Source: Kerstersia similis (GTDB lineage: Bacteria > Pseudomonadota > Gammaproteobacteria > Burkholderiales > Burkholderiaceae_B). Taken from it: DNA of 64,000 bases. Position numbers and translations under genes: made by a program. Positions 52,907-62,113 of the stretch are shown here, piece by piece. Position 1 is the stretch's first letter, and the number at the start of each line of letters is the position of its first letter. The notes beneath the pieces were generated by a model. The model made no database searches. It had not been told where the DNA came from and worked only from the letters and a program-made list of their open reading frames with translations. Location: NCBI RefSeq assembly GCF_965139615.1, contig NZ_CBCSIQ010000016.1, forward strand, positions 36,883 through 100,882. Reading direction: 5' to 3'.

Positions 52907-53680
52907 ATGATGTTTCCGACCATGCGCATTTCCGACCAAGTTGCTGAAAAACTGCTCTCTCTGATCCAGGCCCAGGGCATCGCCCCCGGCGGACGGCTGC
53001 CCGCCGAACGCAGCCTGGCCGAGCAGCTGGGCGTCTCGCGTACAGCGCTGCGCGAAGCCATACAGAAACTGTCCAGCCATGGCATTCTGGTCAGCAAAGC
53101 CGGTTCCGGCACCTTCCTGCAGGATGCCTCGCACCAATGGCCGCAACAGTCCATCTCGCCGCTGGCGGCGCTGATGCTGGAAGACCCGCATTACCGTTAT
53201 GACGTCCTGGAAGCGCGTGCCGCGCTGGAGTCCAACACTGCCGCGCTGGCCGCGCTGCGCGCCACGGCAGCAGACAAAGACAAAATCCAGCGTTGCTTTG
53301 AACAGATGATCGCCCACCAGCAACGTGGCGACGTCACGCAGTCGGCCCATGCCGACGCGCAATTCCATCTCGCCATCGCCGAAGCCTCTCATAACCTCGT
53401 CCTGCTACAGGTCATGCGTGGCCTGTTCGACCTGGTGCTTTCTACCGTGGCGCAAAACCGCCGCGTCATGTTCGTCCATGACAGCCCGTCCTCACAGGAC
53501 AAACTCACCATTCAGCACGAATGCCTGATGCAGGCCATCCTCGCTGGCGATCCCGAGCGTGCCCGGAGCATCATCAGCGAACATCTGGAATACGTGCGCG
53601 TCACCCTGCACAAAATGGATGACGACATTGCCAGGCGCGAGCGCTCCGCCCGCCTGCCTTCTCTGGAAATACAGCCATGA
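52907..53680 (+). CDS. lldR: FadR/GntR-type lactate regulator
   Basis: A 257-residue regulator. The N-terminal winged helix (about 5-75) contains GGRLPAERSLAEQLGVSRTALREAIQ, and an FCD domain (about 90-240) carries the ligand/metal residues (ALESNTAALAALRA, HADAQFHLAIAEASHN, QHECLMQAI with histidines). The start may be the ATG at 52907, 52910 or 52922; none has a strong ribosome binding site. It would repress or activate the operon through the two TGGTnnnACCA sites. Its stop overlaps the lldD start (ATGA). Confidence 0.88.
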   Translation: MMFPTMRISDQVAEKLLSLIQAQGIAPGGRLPAERSLAEQLGVSRTALREAIQKLSSHGILVSKAGSGTFLQDASHQWPQQSISPLAALMLEDPHYRYDVLEARAALESNTAALAALRATAADKDKIQRCFEQMIAHQQRGDVTQSAHADAQFHLAIAEASHNLVLLQVMRGLFDLVLSTVAQNRRVMFVHDSPSSQDKLTIQHECLMQAILAGDPERARSIISEHLEYVRVTLHKMDDDIARRERSARLPSLEIQP

Positions 53681-54822
53681 TCATTTCTTCCCCCTCCGAC
53701 TACCGACTGGCCGCCAAGAAACGCCTGCCGCCCTTCCTGTTTCACTACATCGACGGCGGCGCATACTCCGAAGATACCTTGCGCCACAATGTCAGCGACC
53801 TCTCGGACATCCTGCTGCGCCAGCGCATTCTGAAAGATACGGCCACCCTGGATCTCACGACCCGGCTGTTCGAGGAAACGCTGTCCATGCCGGTCGCCCT
53901 GTCGCCGGTCGGCCTCACCGGCATGTACGCGCGCCGCGGCGAAGTCCAGGCGGCGCGTGCCGCCGACGCCAAGGGCATCCCGTTCACGATGTCCAGCGTT
54001 TCGGTCTGCCCGATCGAGGAAGTCACGCCCAAGATCAAGCGCCCCATGTGGTTCCAGCTGTATGTGCTGAAAGACCGCGGTTTCATGCGCAACGTACTGG
54101 AACGCGCCCGCGATGCCGGCTGCTCGACACTGGTTTTCACCGTGGACATGCCGATTCCCGGCGCACGCTACCGCGATGCCCATTCGGGCATGAGCGGCCC
54201 CAACGCCAACCTGCGCCGTTATCTGCAGGCCGTTACCCGTCCTGGCTGGTCCTGGGATGTCGGCCTGTTCGGCCGGCCGCATGACCTGGGCAATATCTCG
54301 GCCTATCTGGGCAAGCACACCGGCCTGGAAGATTACATGGGTTATCTGGGCGCCAACTTCGACCCGACCATTTCCTGGAAAGACCTGGAATGGATCCGCG
54401 ATTTCTGGCAAGGCCCCATGGTCATCAAAGGCATTCTCGACCCGGAAGATGCGCGCGACGCCGTCCGTTTCGGGGCAGACGGCATCGTGGTGTCCAACCA
54501 TGGCGGCCGCCAGCTCGACGGCGTGCTGTCAGCCGCCAAGGCGTTACCGCCCATCGCCGACGCAGTCAAAGGCCAACTGAAGATCCTGGTGGATTCCGGC
54601 ATCCGCAGCGGCCTGGACGTTGTCCGCGTGATGGCGCTGGGCGCAGACCTGGCCATGATAGGCCGGGCCTATATTTATGCTCTGGCAGCCGGCGGCCAGG
54701 ATGCTGTGGCAAACTTGCTGAACCTGTTCGACAAGGAAATCCGCGTCGCCATGACTTTGACCGGCGCGCGGAACATCGGTGAAATCACTTCCGACCTGCT
54801 GGTCAAAGAGGGTCTCGCATGA
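53677..54822 (+). CDS. lldD: L-lactate dehydrogenase (FMN, quinone-linked)
   Basis: A 381-residue member of the FMN-dependent alpha-hydroxyacid dehydrogenases. LPPFLFHYIDGGAYSEDT opens the barrel. VALSPVGLTGMYARRGE, MWFQLYVLKDRGFM and the catalytic His region VVSNHGGRQLDG (near residue 275) are present, as is VDSGIRSGLDVVRVMALGA. It oxidises L-lactate to pyruvate at the inner membrane. Start and stop overlap lldR and dld by four bases each. Confidence 0.95.
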   Translation: MIISSPSDYRLAAKKRLPPFLFHYIDGGAYSEDTLRHNVSDLSDILLRQRILKDTATLDLTTRLFEETLSMPVALSPVGLTGMYARRGEVQAARAADAKGIPFTMSSVSVCPIEEVTPKIKRPMWFQLYVLKDRGFMRNVLERARDAGCSTLVFTVDMPIPGARYRDAHSGMSGPNANLRRYLQAVTRPGWSWDVGLFGRPHDLGNISAYLGKHTGLEDYMGYLGANFDPTISWKDLEWIRDFWQGPMVIKGILDPEDARDAVRFGADGIVVSNHGGRQLDGVLSAAKALPPIADAVKGQLKILVDSGIRSGLDVVRVMALGADLAMIGRAYIYALAAGGQDAVANLLNLFDKEIRVAMTLTGARNIGEITSDLLVKEGLA

Positions 54823-56597
54823 GCACCGCAAACACGGATAGCAACACAGGCACAGATACCATCGACAGCGCGCAACTGCTGGCTCAGCTGCGCCAGGCTA
54901 TCGGTGCAGAGCATGTCCTGACGCATGCATCGGCCACCCGGCGCTTCCGCAAGGGGCGCCGTACCGGCGAGGGCAAGGTACTTGCCGTGATCCAGCCCGG
55001 CACCCTGCTGGAGCAATGGCAGGCCGTACAGGCCATCGTGGCCGCCGACCGCATCGTGCTGATGCAGGCGGCCAATACCGGCCTGACCGGTGGTTCCACA
55101 CCGGACGGCAATGACTACGACCGCGAAATCGTGCTCATCAACACGATGCGGATCACTGGCGTGCAAGTCATCCGTGAAGGCGAACAAGTGGTCTGCCTGC
55201 CCGGCGCGACCCTGGATCGCCTCGAACAGACCCTGGCCCCACTAGGCCGGGAGCCGCACTCAGTCATCGGCTCGTCCTGCATCGGCGCCTCGGTGCTGGG
55301 CGGCGTCTGCAACAACTCCGGCGGCGCCCTGGTGCGGCGCGGCCCCGCCTATACCGAACTGGCCCTGTACGCCCGTGTCCGCGAAGATGGCCAGCTGGAA
55401 CTCGTCAACCATCTGGGCATCCAGCTGGGCGACTCGCCAGAAGAAATCCTGACCCGCCTTCAGGCCGGCGACTATCGCCCGGAAGACATTGCCGACGATG
55501 CCGGCGCGGCCTCCGACCCGCGCTATGCCGAACATGTCCGCCAGGTGGACGAACCGACACCCGCACGATTCAACGCCGACCCCACCCGCCTGCACGAAGC
55601 CTCCGGCTCAGCCGGCCGGGTCTGCCTGTTCGCGGTGCGCCTGGATACCTTCCCGCGCGAAGCCAGCACTGTGTTCTATATTGGCAGCAACGACCCGGAC
55701 GACCTCACGACGGTGCGCCGTCACCTGCTGACCGAATTGCCCAGCCTGCCCATTGCCGGCGAATACATCCATCGCACCGCCTTCGATATCGGTGCGAAGT
55801 ACGGCAAGGATGTCTTTCTGTTGATCGACAAATTCGGCACGGCACGGGTGCCCAAGGCCTTTGCCATCAAAAGCCGTATCGACGATGTCTGCGAACGCCT
55901 GGGGCTGCCCGGCCTGACCGACCATATCATGCAAGGCCTCACCGCCCTGCTGCCCAATCATTTGCCGCGCCGCATGCGCGACTACCGCGACCGCTACGAA
56001 CACCATCTGCTGCTGCGGGTAGCCAACGATACGGCGGATGCCACGCGCACCTTCCTGCAACAGCATTTCAGCACCAGCCAGAGCGGCGCTTATTTTGAAT
56101 GCGATGCCGAGGAAGGCCGCAAGGCCTTCCTGCATCGTTTCGCCATCGCGGGCGCAGCCATCCGCTACCGCGACACGCACCGCCGCAGCGTGCAGGATAT
56201 CGTCGCCCTGGACATCGCCCTGCGCCGCAACGACCGCGAATGGGTGGAGCATCTGCCGCAGGAGATGGAAGGCGACATCATCCACAAGCTCTACTACGGC
56301 CACTTCTTCTGCCACGTGTTCCATCAGGACTATATTGTCCGCAAAGGGGTGGACCCCGTCGCCATGGAGCACAAGATGTGGACATTGCTGGATGCCCGCC
56401 AGGCGGAATACCCGGCAGAACATAATGTCGGGCATCTTTATGTCGCCAAGCCTGCCCTGGCCAATTTCTATCGCCAGCTGGATCCGACCAATACCTTCAA
56501 TCCCGGTATCGGCCAGACCTCCAAGCTCAAGCATTGGGGCAATTGCTGCGAACAACGCGGCCTGCCCGCCGCCTACCGCAGCACGACGCAGGATTGA
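54819..56597 (+). CDS. dld: D-lactate dehydrogenase (quinone)
   Basis: A 592-residue flavoprotein. The FAD-binding part (about 40-250) contains VLMQAANTGLTGGSTPDGND and IGSSCIGASVLGGVCNNSGG. The C-terminal membrane-associated D-lactate dehydrogenase domain holds LYYGHFFCHVFHQDYIV and ends around PTNTFNPGIGQTSKLKHW. It oxidises D-lactate to pyruvate with quinone. Together with lldD it lets the cell use both isomers through one permease. It is about 20 residues longer at the N-terminus (Thr/Asp-rich) than E. coli Dld. Confidence 0.94.
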   Translation: MSTANTDSNTGTDTIDSAQLLAQLRQAIGAEHVLTHASATRRFRKGRRTGEGKVLAVIQPGTLLEQWQAVQAIVAADRIVLMQAANTGLTGGSTPDGNDYDREIVLINTMRITGVQVIREGEQVVCLPGATLDRLEQTLAPLGREPHSVIGSSCIGASVLGGVCNNSGGALVRRGPAYTELALYARVREDGQLELVNHLGIQLGDSPEEILTRLQAGDYRPEDIADDAGAASDPRYAEHVRQVDEPTPARFNADPTRLHEASGSAGRVCLFAVRLDTFPREASTVFYIGSNDPDDLTTVRRHLLTELPSLPIAGEYIHRTAFDIGAKYGKDVFLLIDKFGTARVPKAFAIKSRIDDVCERLGLPGLTDHIMQGLTALLPNHLPRRMRDYRDRYEHHLLLRVANDTADATRTFLQQHFSTSQSGAYFECDAEEGRKAFLHRFAIAGAAIRYRDTHRRSVQDIVALDIALRRNDREWVEHLPQEMEGDIIHKLYYGHFFCHVFHQDYIVRKGVDPVAMEHKMWTLLDARQAEYPAEHNVGHLYVAKPALANFYRQLDPTNTFNPGIGQTSKLKHWGNCCEQRGLPAAYRSTTQD

Positions 56598-56900
56598 TCC
56601 TGCCCTGCTGCTCCGTCGCCGCTGCACCCGGCCTGCCGATCACCAGATAGCAGGCCGGGACGCCGGACGCCCCAAAAAGCATCCAGCCAGGCACTTTGGC
56701 CGCTGCGCCCGGCGCAAACCGCCAGCCGCATCCTCCCAGAGACCCGGCAACGCCAGGCGCCACCACAGAAACGCAAAACCACTGCAACGGGAAACCACAG
56801 AAACGGGAACTTAGCTCCCGGGACGCAGTCACTTTTCCGTCCGGCTACGGCTGGTATGATCCCCGCATTGTTCCCCTGGCCCCCTGTGCTCCCCGACATC
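56598..56900. other. Gene-free gap after the lactate operon with a hairpin and short direct repeats
   Basis: About 300 bases. At 56627-56659 a perfect 10-bp hairpin (CCCGGCCTGC, 13-base loop, GCAGGCCGGG), 30 bases after dld, may end the operon though no T run follows. Further on, ACCACAGAAACG occurs twice (about 56761 and 56796), with a related AACCACTGCAACG between. The lgt promoter is probably in the last 80 bases but is not distinct. Confidence 0.4.
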
Positions 56901-57689
56901 ATGCTGCAACACCCGGAATTCAATCCCATCGCCCTGCAGATCGGCCCGCTGGCCGTGCATTGGTATGGACTGATGTATCTCTGCGGCTTCGCCTCCGCCT
57001 GGCTGCTGGGCCGCTGGCGTATCCGCCACGGCGGGCTGACGCGCCTGACGGAACGCGATCTGGACGATATTATTTTTTATGGCGTCATCGGCGTCATTCT
57101 GGGCGGCCGCCTGGGGTATGTGCTGTTTTACAAGCCGTCCTATTACCTCTCGCACCCGCTGGAAATTTTCTATCTCTGGGAAGGCGGCATGGCCTTCCAC
57201 GGTGGCCTGCTGGGCGTGGTGATCGCTTTGCTGCTGTTCGCCCGCAGCAAGAAATACTCCATTCTGGAAGTCGGCGACTTCGTCACACCCTTGATTCCCC
57301 TGGGGCTGGCCTTCGGCCGCCTGGGCAACTTCATCAATGGGGAACTGTGGGGCCGCGCTACCAGCGTGCCTTGGGGCATGATTTTCCCCCAGGCGCAGGA
57401 CGGCATTGCTCGCCATCCCTCGCAGCTTTACCAGATGAGCCTGGAGGGCCTGGCGCTGTTTGTGATCGTCTGGTGCTTCGCGCTGCGGCCCAGGCCCGCC
57501 GGCCAGATCAGCGGCCTGTTCCTGGCCGGCTATGGCATCTTCCGCTTTGCTGTCGAGTTCACTCGCGAACCCGACAGCTTCCTCGGCTTGCTCGCCGCCG
57601 GGCTGAGCATGGGTCAATGGCTGTCATTGCCCATGATCATTGTCGGCGCATGGCTGTTCTTCAGGGTTTCAGCGCAACCGTCCCGCTGA
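56901..57689 (+). CDS. lgt: Prolipoprotein diacylglyceryl transferase
   Basis: A 262-residue inner-membrane enzyme with about seven helices that attaches diacylglycerol to the lipobox cysteine. It contains AVHWYGLMYLCGF, GGRLGYVLFY, the essential His region MAFHGGLLG (near residue 103), the Lgt signature FGRLGNFINGELWGR (near residue 140) and HPSQLYQ. The start at ATG 56901 (MLQHPEFNPIAL) matches the family; an earlier in-frame ATG at 56856 is less likely. Its 3' end overlaps the convergent SIMPL gene by 29 bases. Confidence 0.93.
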   Translation: MLQHPEFNPIALQIGPLAVHWYGLMYLCGFASAWLLGRWRIRHGGLTRLTERDLDDIIFYGVIGVILGGRLGYVLFYKPSYYLSHPLEIFYLWEGGMAFHGGLLGVVIALLLFARSKKYSILEVGDFVTPLIPLGLAFGRLGNFINGELWGRATSVPWGMIFPQAQDGIARHPSQLYQMSLEGLALFVIVWCFALRPRPAGQISGLFLAGYGIFRFAVEFTREPDSFLGLLAAGLSMGQWLSLPMIIVGAWLFFRVSAQPSR

Positions 57690-58398
57690 CCGACACAGAG
57701 ACGGTCACCGTGTCGGCTTCCAGCGGCACGCTGTCCTCTGCCCCGCCAGCCGCCCTGGCCATCATCATCTGGGGGCGCGGTGCCATTTCGTACTGCACAC
57801 CGCCGCCACCCAGGTCGATCTTGCGGATTTCATAGGCTTTGAAGCCGAAGGCTTCCGCCGCCGCCTGAGCACGCTGGCGGAAAGCATCCGCCGCCTGTTG
57901 CAAGAGGCGTTCCTCATGCTTGGCGCGTGCTTCCGGCGACAGCACGAAAGCGATGTTATCCAAGGGCATCTGGTTCTGCACCTTGACCGCCAGGCCGGAA
58001 GCCTTGGCGAAATCCGAAGACTCCAGCAGGATCTCGGCACGGCCACGCCAGGCGCTGATACGGCCATCACGATCATTCTGCGGCCAGATGCGGTAACTGC
58101 CGTTACGCACCTTCACGCCTTTTTCATCACGCAACATCTTCATGGCCGCCTCCAGATGCTCATTGAGCGCCCGGCTGACGTCCGCCTGATTGGCCGCTTC
58201 CGATTCATAGGCCAGGGTCAGAATAACGGTATCCTGCTGCACCTTGGTGGCAGCCTCGGCCTGCAAGGTCAATTGCGGGGCGCGTTCACGTGGCTGGCGG
58301 CCGTCATCGTTACCGGCCCAGGCTGTTGCGGCGGGCAAGGCCAGCGCCAGGGCCAGAGCGGCACTGCGACGAATCATGCGTTGTCGGGTACGCTGCAT
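57661..58398 (-). CDS. Periplasmic SIMPL (DUF541) protein
   Basis: A 245-residue exported protein. The ATG at 58398 is preceded by AAGGAG. The signal peptide runs to about residue 28 (ALALALALPAATAWA). The SIMPL domain follows (APQLTLQAEAATKVQQDTVILTLAYE ... VSRALNEHLEAAMKML ... WRGRAEILLESSDF). Family members are linked with oxidative stress defence, but their activity is not known. It is convergent with lgt and lies after the 6S RNA on the same strand. Confidence 0.85.
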   Translation of the reverse strand: MQRTRQRMIRRSAALALALALPAATAWAGNDDGRQPRERAPQLTLQAEAATKVQQDTVILTLAYESEAANQADVSRALNEHLEAAMKMLRDEKGVKVRNGSYRIWPQNDRDGRISAWRGRAEILLESSDFAKASGLAVKVQNQMPLDNIAFVLSPEARAKHEERLLQQAADAFRQRAQAAAEAFGFKAYEIRKIDLGGGGVQYEMAPRPQMMMARAAGGAEDSVPLEADTVTVSVSVSGTVALKP

Positions 58399-58535
58399 GG
58401 AGCACTCCTTTAAGTACGTGGAATAAGACAGGATACGGTGAAAATGGCCTGCATCGCTCAAACTTGCCCGTGCAAGAATTGTGAAATCCGGCGGTCTGCG
58501 GGCCGCTCACCGACCATGGCCAGGAGCCAAAGAAA

Positions 58536-58565
58536 AAGGCGGTACCGCATTCACGGCACCGCCTT
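58536..58565 (-). terminator. Rho-independent terminator after 6S RNA
   Basis: On the minus strand AAGGCGGTGCCG pairs with CGGTACCGCCTT and is followed by TTT. Another hairpin (GCGGGAA ... TTCCCGC, 58574-58597) lies between it and the RNA 3' end. Confidence 0.75.
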
Positions 58566-58604
58566 GATTGACTGCGGGAAACGTATTTCGTTCCCGCCGT
58601 GTTG

Positions 58605-58787
58605 AATGCCCCGCGTGTGCCGTCCAGGCCGGCATCTCGAACCCAGAGAGTTCAAGTTGGTCGCTCGTGGTCTGGCTTCGGGTTCGTCTGACAAGAGACG
58701 ATCGCACCTACCGGACGCCCTCACAACCTATGCCATAAAAGCATCGGTTCAGAGAATATGGCCAAGTCACGAACACCGCAGGGACAA
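58605..58787 (-). ncRNA. ssrS: 6S RNA
   Basis: About 183 bases downstream of zapA, the standard place for 6S RNA. Reading leftward, the 5' part CCCTGCGGTGT pairs with the 3' part ACACGCGGGG to close the long hairpin. CTGAACCGAT matches the CTGAGCCGATATT side of E. coli 6S. TTGAACTCTCTGGGTTCGAG corresponds to its TTGAACCAAGGGTTCAAG hairpin, just before the closing stem. 6S RNA mimics an open promoter and holds sigma-70 RNA polymerase in stationary phase. Ends are estimated to within several bases. Confidence 0.82.
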
Positions 58788-58867
58788 CCTGCTGGCAAGC
58801 TGCTAAAGCACAGCCCACCCAATTCTTTCACCCCAAGACCGGGGGTTCCGCCTGCCCGCCTGATGAC

Positions 58868-59179
58868 TCAGGTAGCGGCATTGCCCTCGGCCAGCGCTGC
58901 ATCAATCAGCTGGTGTACAGCTTCGATTTTACGCTTGAAATCGCCCACTGCCAAACTTCCCAGCGGCCCGTCCGGTGCTTTCATGGCCAGCAACTCGCTG
59001 GCGATCTGCAGGGCCGCCAGCACGGCAATGCGCTCATTGCCGGATACCCGGCCGCTGGCCTGGATATTAGCGGTCACCCGCGCCACGTGATTGACCGCAG
59101 CCTGCAAGGTCTGCTTCTCCTCGGCCGAGCAGGCCAGGGAATAATCACGGGACAGGATGGTGGCATTTACGCGTTCCAT
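58868..59179 (-). CDS. zapA: Cell division protein ZapA
   Basis: A 103-residue protein. The N-terminal beta-beta-alpha part (VNATILSRDYSLACSAEEKQTLQAAVNHV) and the C-terminal helix (about 55-95, coiled coil) match ZapA, which crosslinks FtsZ filaments in the Z ring. Its start lies inside the end of the upstream coiled-coil gene (13-base overlap). 6S RNA follows. Confidence 0.9.
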   Translation of the reverse strand: MERVNATILSRDYSLACSAEEKQTLQAAVNHVARVTANIQASGRVSGNERIAVLAALQIASELLAMKAPDGPLGSLAVGDFKRKIEAVHQLIDAALAEGNAAT

Positions 59180-59610
59180 TGCCTAGCCTCCGAGCCAGCT
59201 TCCTGCACGGCGACAATCGCGCCAGGCAAGCGTTCCAGCACGGCGTCGATGCGCTGCCGTGCTTCTTCATTGACAGCCTGCAGGCGCACCAGCTGGCCTT
59301 CGCGCACACCCAGTTCCACACGCATGCGCTGGTTTTCCGCCGACAGGCGTTCCACCTCTTCGCGCAGCCCGGCAGTCGCATTATCGACTTCCGTCTGCAG
59401 GCCCAGGCGGGAAGCCTCGCACTCGTCGAGCAACTGCTGCAGCGTTTCCGCCTGCTCGCGCTGCTCGGCCAGCTGGCCCTGCAACTGGGTACCACGCCGC
59501 ACGGCGGCGGCCTCGCGTTCAAGCGCAAGGGCACGCTCGGCCTTGAGGCGTGCCGAGTATTGAGTCAACTGCCCGATGCGGGCAACGAGTCGATCGAGAT
59601 CTTCCAACAT
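59167..59610 (-). CDS. Coiled-coil protein encoded before zapA
   Basis: A 147-residue protein, nearly all coiled coil (MLEDLDRLVARIGQLTQYSA, then ALEREAAAVRRGTQLQGQLA and onward to about residue 135). The start at ATG 59610 gives the natural heptad beginning; an ATG nine codons upstream is possible. Small coiled-coil (ZapB-like/TIGR02449-like) genes often precede zapA, and it overlaps zapA, so a divisome role is likely but not shown. Confidence 0.75.
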   Translation of the reverse strand: MLEDLDRLVARIGQLTQYSARLKAERALALEREAAAVRRGTQLQGQLAEQREQAETLQQLLDECEASRLGLQTEVDNATAGLREEVERLSAENQRMRVELGVREGQLVRLQAVNEEARQRIDAVLERLPGAIVAVQEAGSEARQWNA

Positions 59611-59694
59611 ATCCGTTATCGTAAACCATCCCGGCATTTCCGCGAAAGCGCCCCCGCCGCAACGGGTGACGCTCCGCGCCGAACTCCCTACAGA

Positions 59695-60252
59695 CTACAG
59701 CAACAACGACGTTCCCGCCGTTTCCGGGTCCTGCCGTCCGCCCGGACGATGCCGCAGATAACGCTTGTTATGCTGCGCCCGCCGGAACAGAATCGCTGCC
59801 AGCTCATTGAGCGCCAGCGAATACACATCCCGCTTGAAATCTATGACAGAGTCCAGCGGTACCCAGTAATGACTCCAGCGCCAGGCGTCGAATTCAGGAT
59901 GAGATGTCGCCCGCAGGCAGACATCGCTGTCCCGTCCGACCAGCCGCAACAGGAACCAGATCTGCTTCTGGCCCCGGTAGTGACTGCGCGAATCACGACG
60001 CAAAAAGCGCTCCGGCACGTCATAGCGCAACCAGTTGCGCGTACGCCCCAGAATGCGGACATGCTCCGGCAGCAGGCCGACTTCCTCGTGCAGTTCGCGG
60101 TACATTGCCTGCGCGGGACTTTCCCCGTGCTTGATGCCGCCCTGCGGAAACTGCCATGCGTGCTCACGGATACGCTTGCCCCAGAACACCTCGTTCTTGT
60201 GATTGACAAGGATAATGCCGACATTGGGACGATAGCCTTCACGGTCAAGCAT
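59695..60252 (-). CDS. rppH: RNA 5'-pyrophosphohydrolase
   Basis: A 185-residue Nudix hydrolase that removes pyrophosphate from mRNA 5' ends to start decay. MLDREGYRPNVGIILVNHKN opens it, and the Nudix box is GGIKHGESPAQAMYRELHEEVGL (about residues 38-60, glutamates in RELHEEVG). RNWLRYDVPERFLRR and KQIWFLLRL are typical of RppH. It is divergent from proS. Confidence 0.94.
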   Translation of the reverse strand: MLDREGYRPNVGIILVNHKNEVFWGKRIREHAWQFPQGGIKHGESPAQAMYRELHEEVGLLPEHVRILGRTRNWLRYDVPERFLRRDSRSHYRGQKQIWFLLRLVGRDSDVCLRATSHPEFDAWRWSHYWVPLDSVIDFKRDVYSLALNELAAILFRRAQHNKRYLRHRPGGRQDPETAGTSLLL

Positions 60253-60353
60253 CAGCCACCCCCAGCGAATTCAATACAATTACGTGTGATTATACGGTCA
60301 GCCTTTTCTTCTGCCGATCCGATTCGACCCTTACTTCGAGCCTCATCCATACC

Positions 60354-62087
60354 ATGCGCGCTTCACGTTACCATCTGAACACCCTCAAAGAAGCCCCCTC
60401 CGACGCAGAGGTCACCAGCCACCGGCTCATGACCCGCGCCGGCATGATCCGCAAGCTGGCCGGCGGCATCTACAACTACATGCCGCTCGGGCTGAAGGTC
60501 ATCCGCAAGGTGGAAGCCATCGTGCGCGAGGAAATGAACCAGGCCGGCGCCCTGGAACTGCTGATGCCGGTGGTCCAGCCTGCCGAGCTGTGGGTGGAAT
60601 CCGGCCGCTGGGAACAATATGGCCCCGAATTGCTGCGTATCAAGGATCGCCATGGCCGAGACTTCGTGCTACAGCCGACCTCCGAGGAAGTCATCACCGA
60701 TATCGCCCGCAACGAAATCCACAGCTGGCGCCAGCTGCCGGTGAACTTCTATCACATCCAGACCAAATTCCGCGATGAGCGCCGCCCCCGCTTCGGGGTC
60801 ATGCGCGGCCGTGAATTCACCATGAAGGACGCCTATTCCTTCGATCGTGACGAAGCCGGCGCACAGGCCAGCTACGACACCATGTACGAAGCCTATATGC
60901 GCATCTTCACGCGCCTGGGCCTGGTCTTCCGCGCCGTGGCGGCCGATACCGGCTCGATCGGCGGCAGCCGCAGCCATGAGTTCCAGGTGATTGCCGACAC
61001 CGGCGAAGACCTGATTGTTTACGATCCGGACAGCGACTACGCCGCCAACATGGAGTTGGCCGAAGCCCCCTGCCTGCTGCCTGCGCGTGCCAGCGGCGCC
61101 CAGGCGCTGACAAAAGTGGCTACCCCCAACGCCAGCAAGTGCGACGATGTGGCCACCCTGCTCGACCTGCCGCTGACGCAAACCGTGAAATCGGTGGTCC
61201 TGGCGACCGAAGAGGCGGAAAGCGGCCGCACGACGCTCTGGTTGTTGCTAATCCGCGGCGACCACGAACTGAATGAAGTGAAGGTAGGCAAGCTGCCGGG
61301 CCTGAAAGCCGGCTGGCGCTTTGCCACCGAGACCGAAATCGTCGAACATTTCGGCGCCCATCCCGGCTCGCTGGGCCCGGTTGCCCCGCGTCAGCCTGTA
61401 CGCGTCGTGGCCGACACCACGGTCGCCAACATGAGCGATTTCGTCGTCGGCGCCAATGACGACGGCTTCCACTACACCGGCACCAATTGGGGCCGCGACC
61501 TTGCCGAACCGGAACTGGTGGCGGACATCCGCAATGCCGTGGCCGGCGACCCGGCCCCTTCCGGCGGCAAGCTGGCCATCCAGCGCGGCATTGAAACCGG
61601 CCACGTGTTCTACCTGGGCACCAAGTATTCCGAAGCGCTGAAAGCCACTTTCCTGGATGAAACCGGCAAGCCGGCACTGATGCAGATGGGCTGCTACGGG
61701 ATCGGCGTGACGCGCATCGTCGGTGCGGCCATCGAACAGAATCACGATGACAAGGGTATCGTCTGGCCGCGCGCCCTGGCCCCCTTCGAAGTGGTCCTGT
61801 GCCCGGTGGGCTGGGGCAAAAGCGAAGCCGTGCGCGAACAGGCCGAAGCCATTTACGGCGCGCTGCAAGCGCGTGGCATCGACGTCATCCTGGATGACCG
61901 CGACCAGCGCCCTGGCGTGATGTTCGCTGAATGGGAGCTGATCGGCGTGCCCGTGCGCGTCACCATCGGCGAACGCGGCCTCAAGGACGGCATTGTGGAA
62001 GTGCAAAGCCGCCGTGCCGGCAATGCCGAACATATCCCCGTGGCCCAGGCCGTGGAAGCCATCCTGGCCACCCTGGACGCCTACTGA
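60354..62087 (+). CDS. proS: Prolyl-tRNA synthetase
   Basis: A 577-residue class II synthetase of the bacterial type. Motif 2 is around FRDERRPRFGVMRGREFTMKD (near residue 140) and motif 3 around MGCYGIGVTRI (near residue 446). Between them an editing INS domain (about 225-400) removes mischarged alanine. The C-terminal anticodon domain ends the protein. It lies 26 bases before ybgC. Confidence 0.96.
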   Translation: MRASRYHLNTLKEAPSDAEVTSHRLMTRAGMIRKLAGGIYNYMPLGLKVIRKVEAIVREEMNQAGALELLMPVVQPAELWVESGRWEQYGPELLRIKDRHGRDFVLQPTSEEVITDIARNEIHSWRQLPVNFYHIQTKFRDERRPRFGVMRGREFTMKDAYSFDRDEAGAQASYDTMYEAYMRIFTRLGLVFRAVAADTGSIGGSRSHEFQVIADTGEDLIVYDPDSDYAANMELAEAPCLLPARASGAQALTKVATPNASKCDDVATLLDLPLTQTVKSVVLATEEAESGRTTLWLLLIRGDHELNEVKVGKLPGLKAGWRFATETEIVEHFGAHPGSLGPVAPRQPVRVVADTTVANMSDFVVGANDDGFHYTGTNWGRDLAEPELVADIRNAVAGDPAPSGGKLAIQRGIETGHVFYLGTKYSEALKATFLDETGKPALMQMGCYGIGVTRIVGAAIEQNHDDKGIVWPRALAPFEVVLCPVGWGKSEAVREQAEAIYGALQARGIDVILDDRDQRPGVMFAEWELIGVPVRVTIGERGLKDGIVEVQSRRAGNAEHIPVAQAVEAILATLDAY

Positions 62088-62113
62088 TCCCTTTTGCCCG
62101 CAGGACTGAAACA

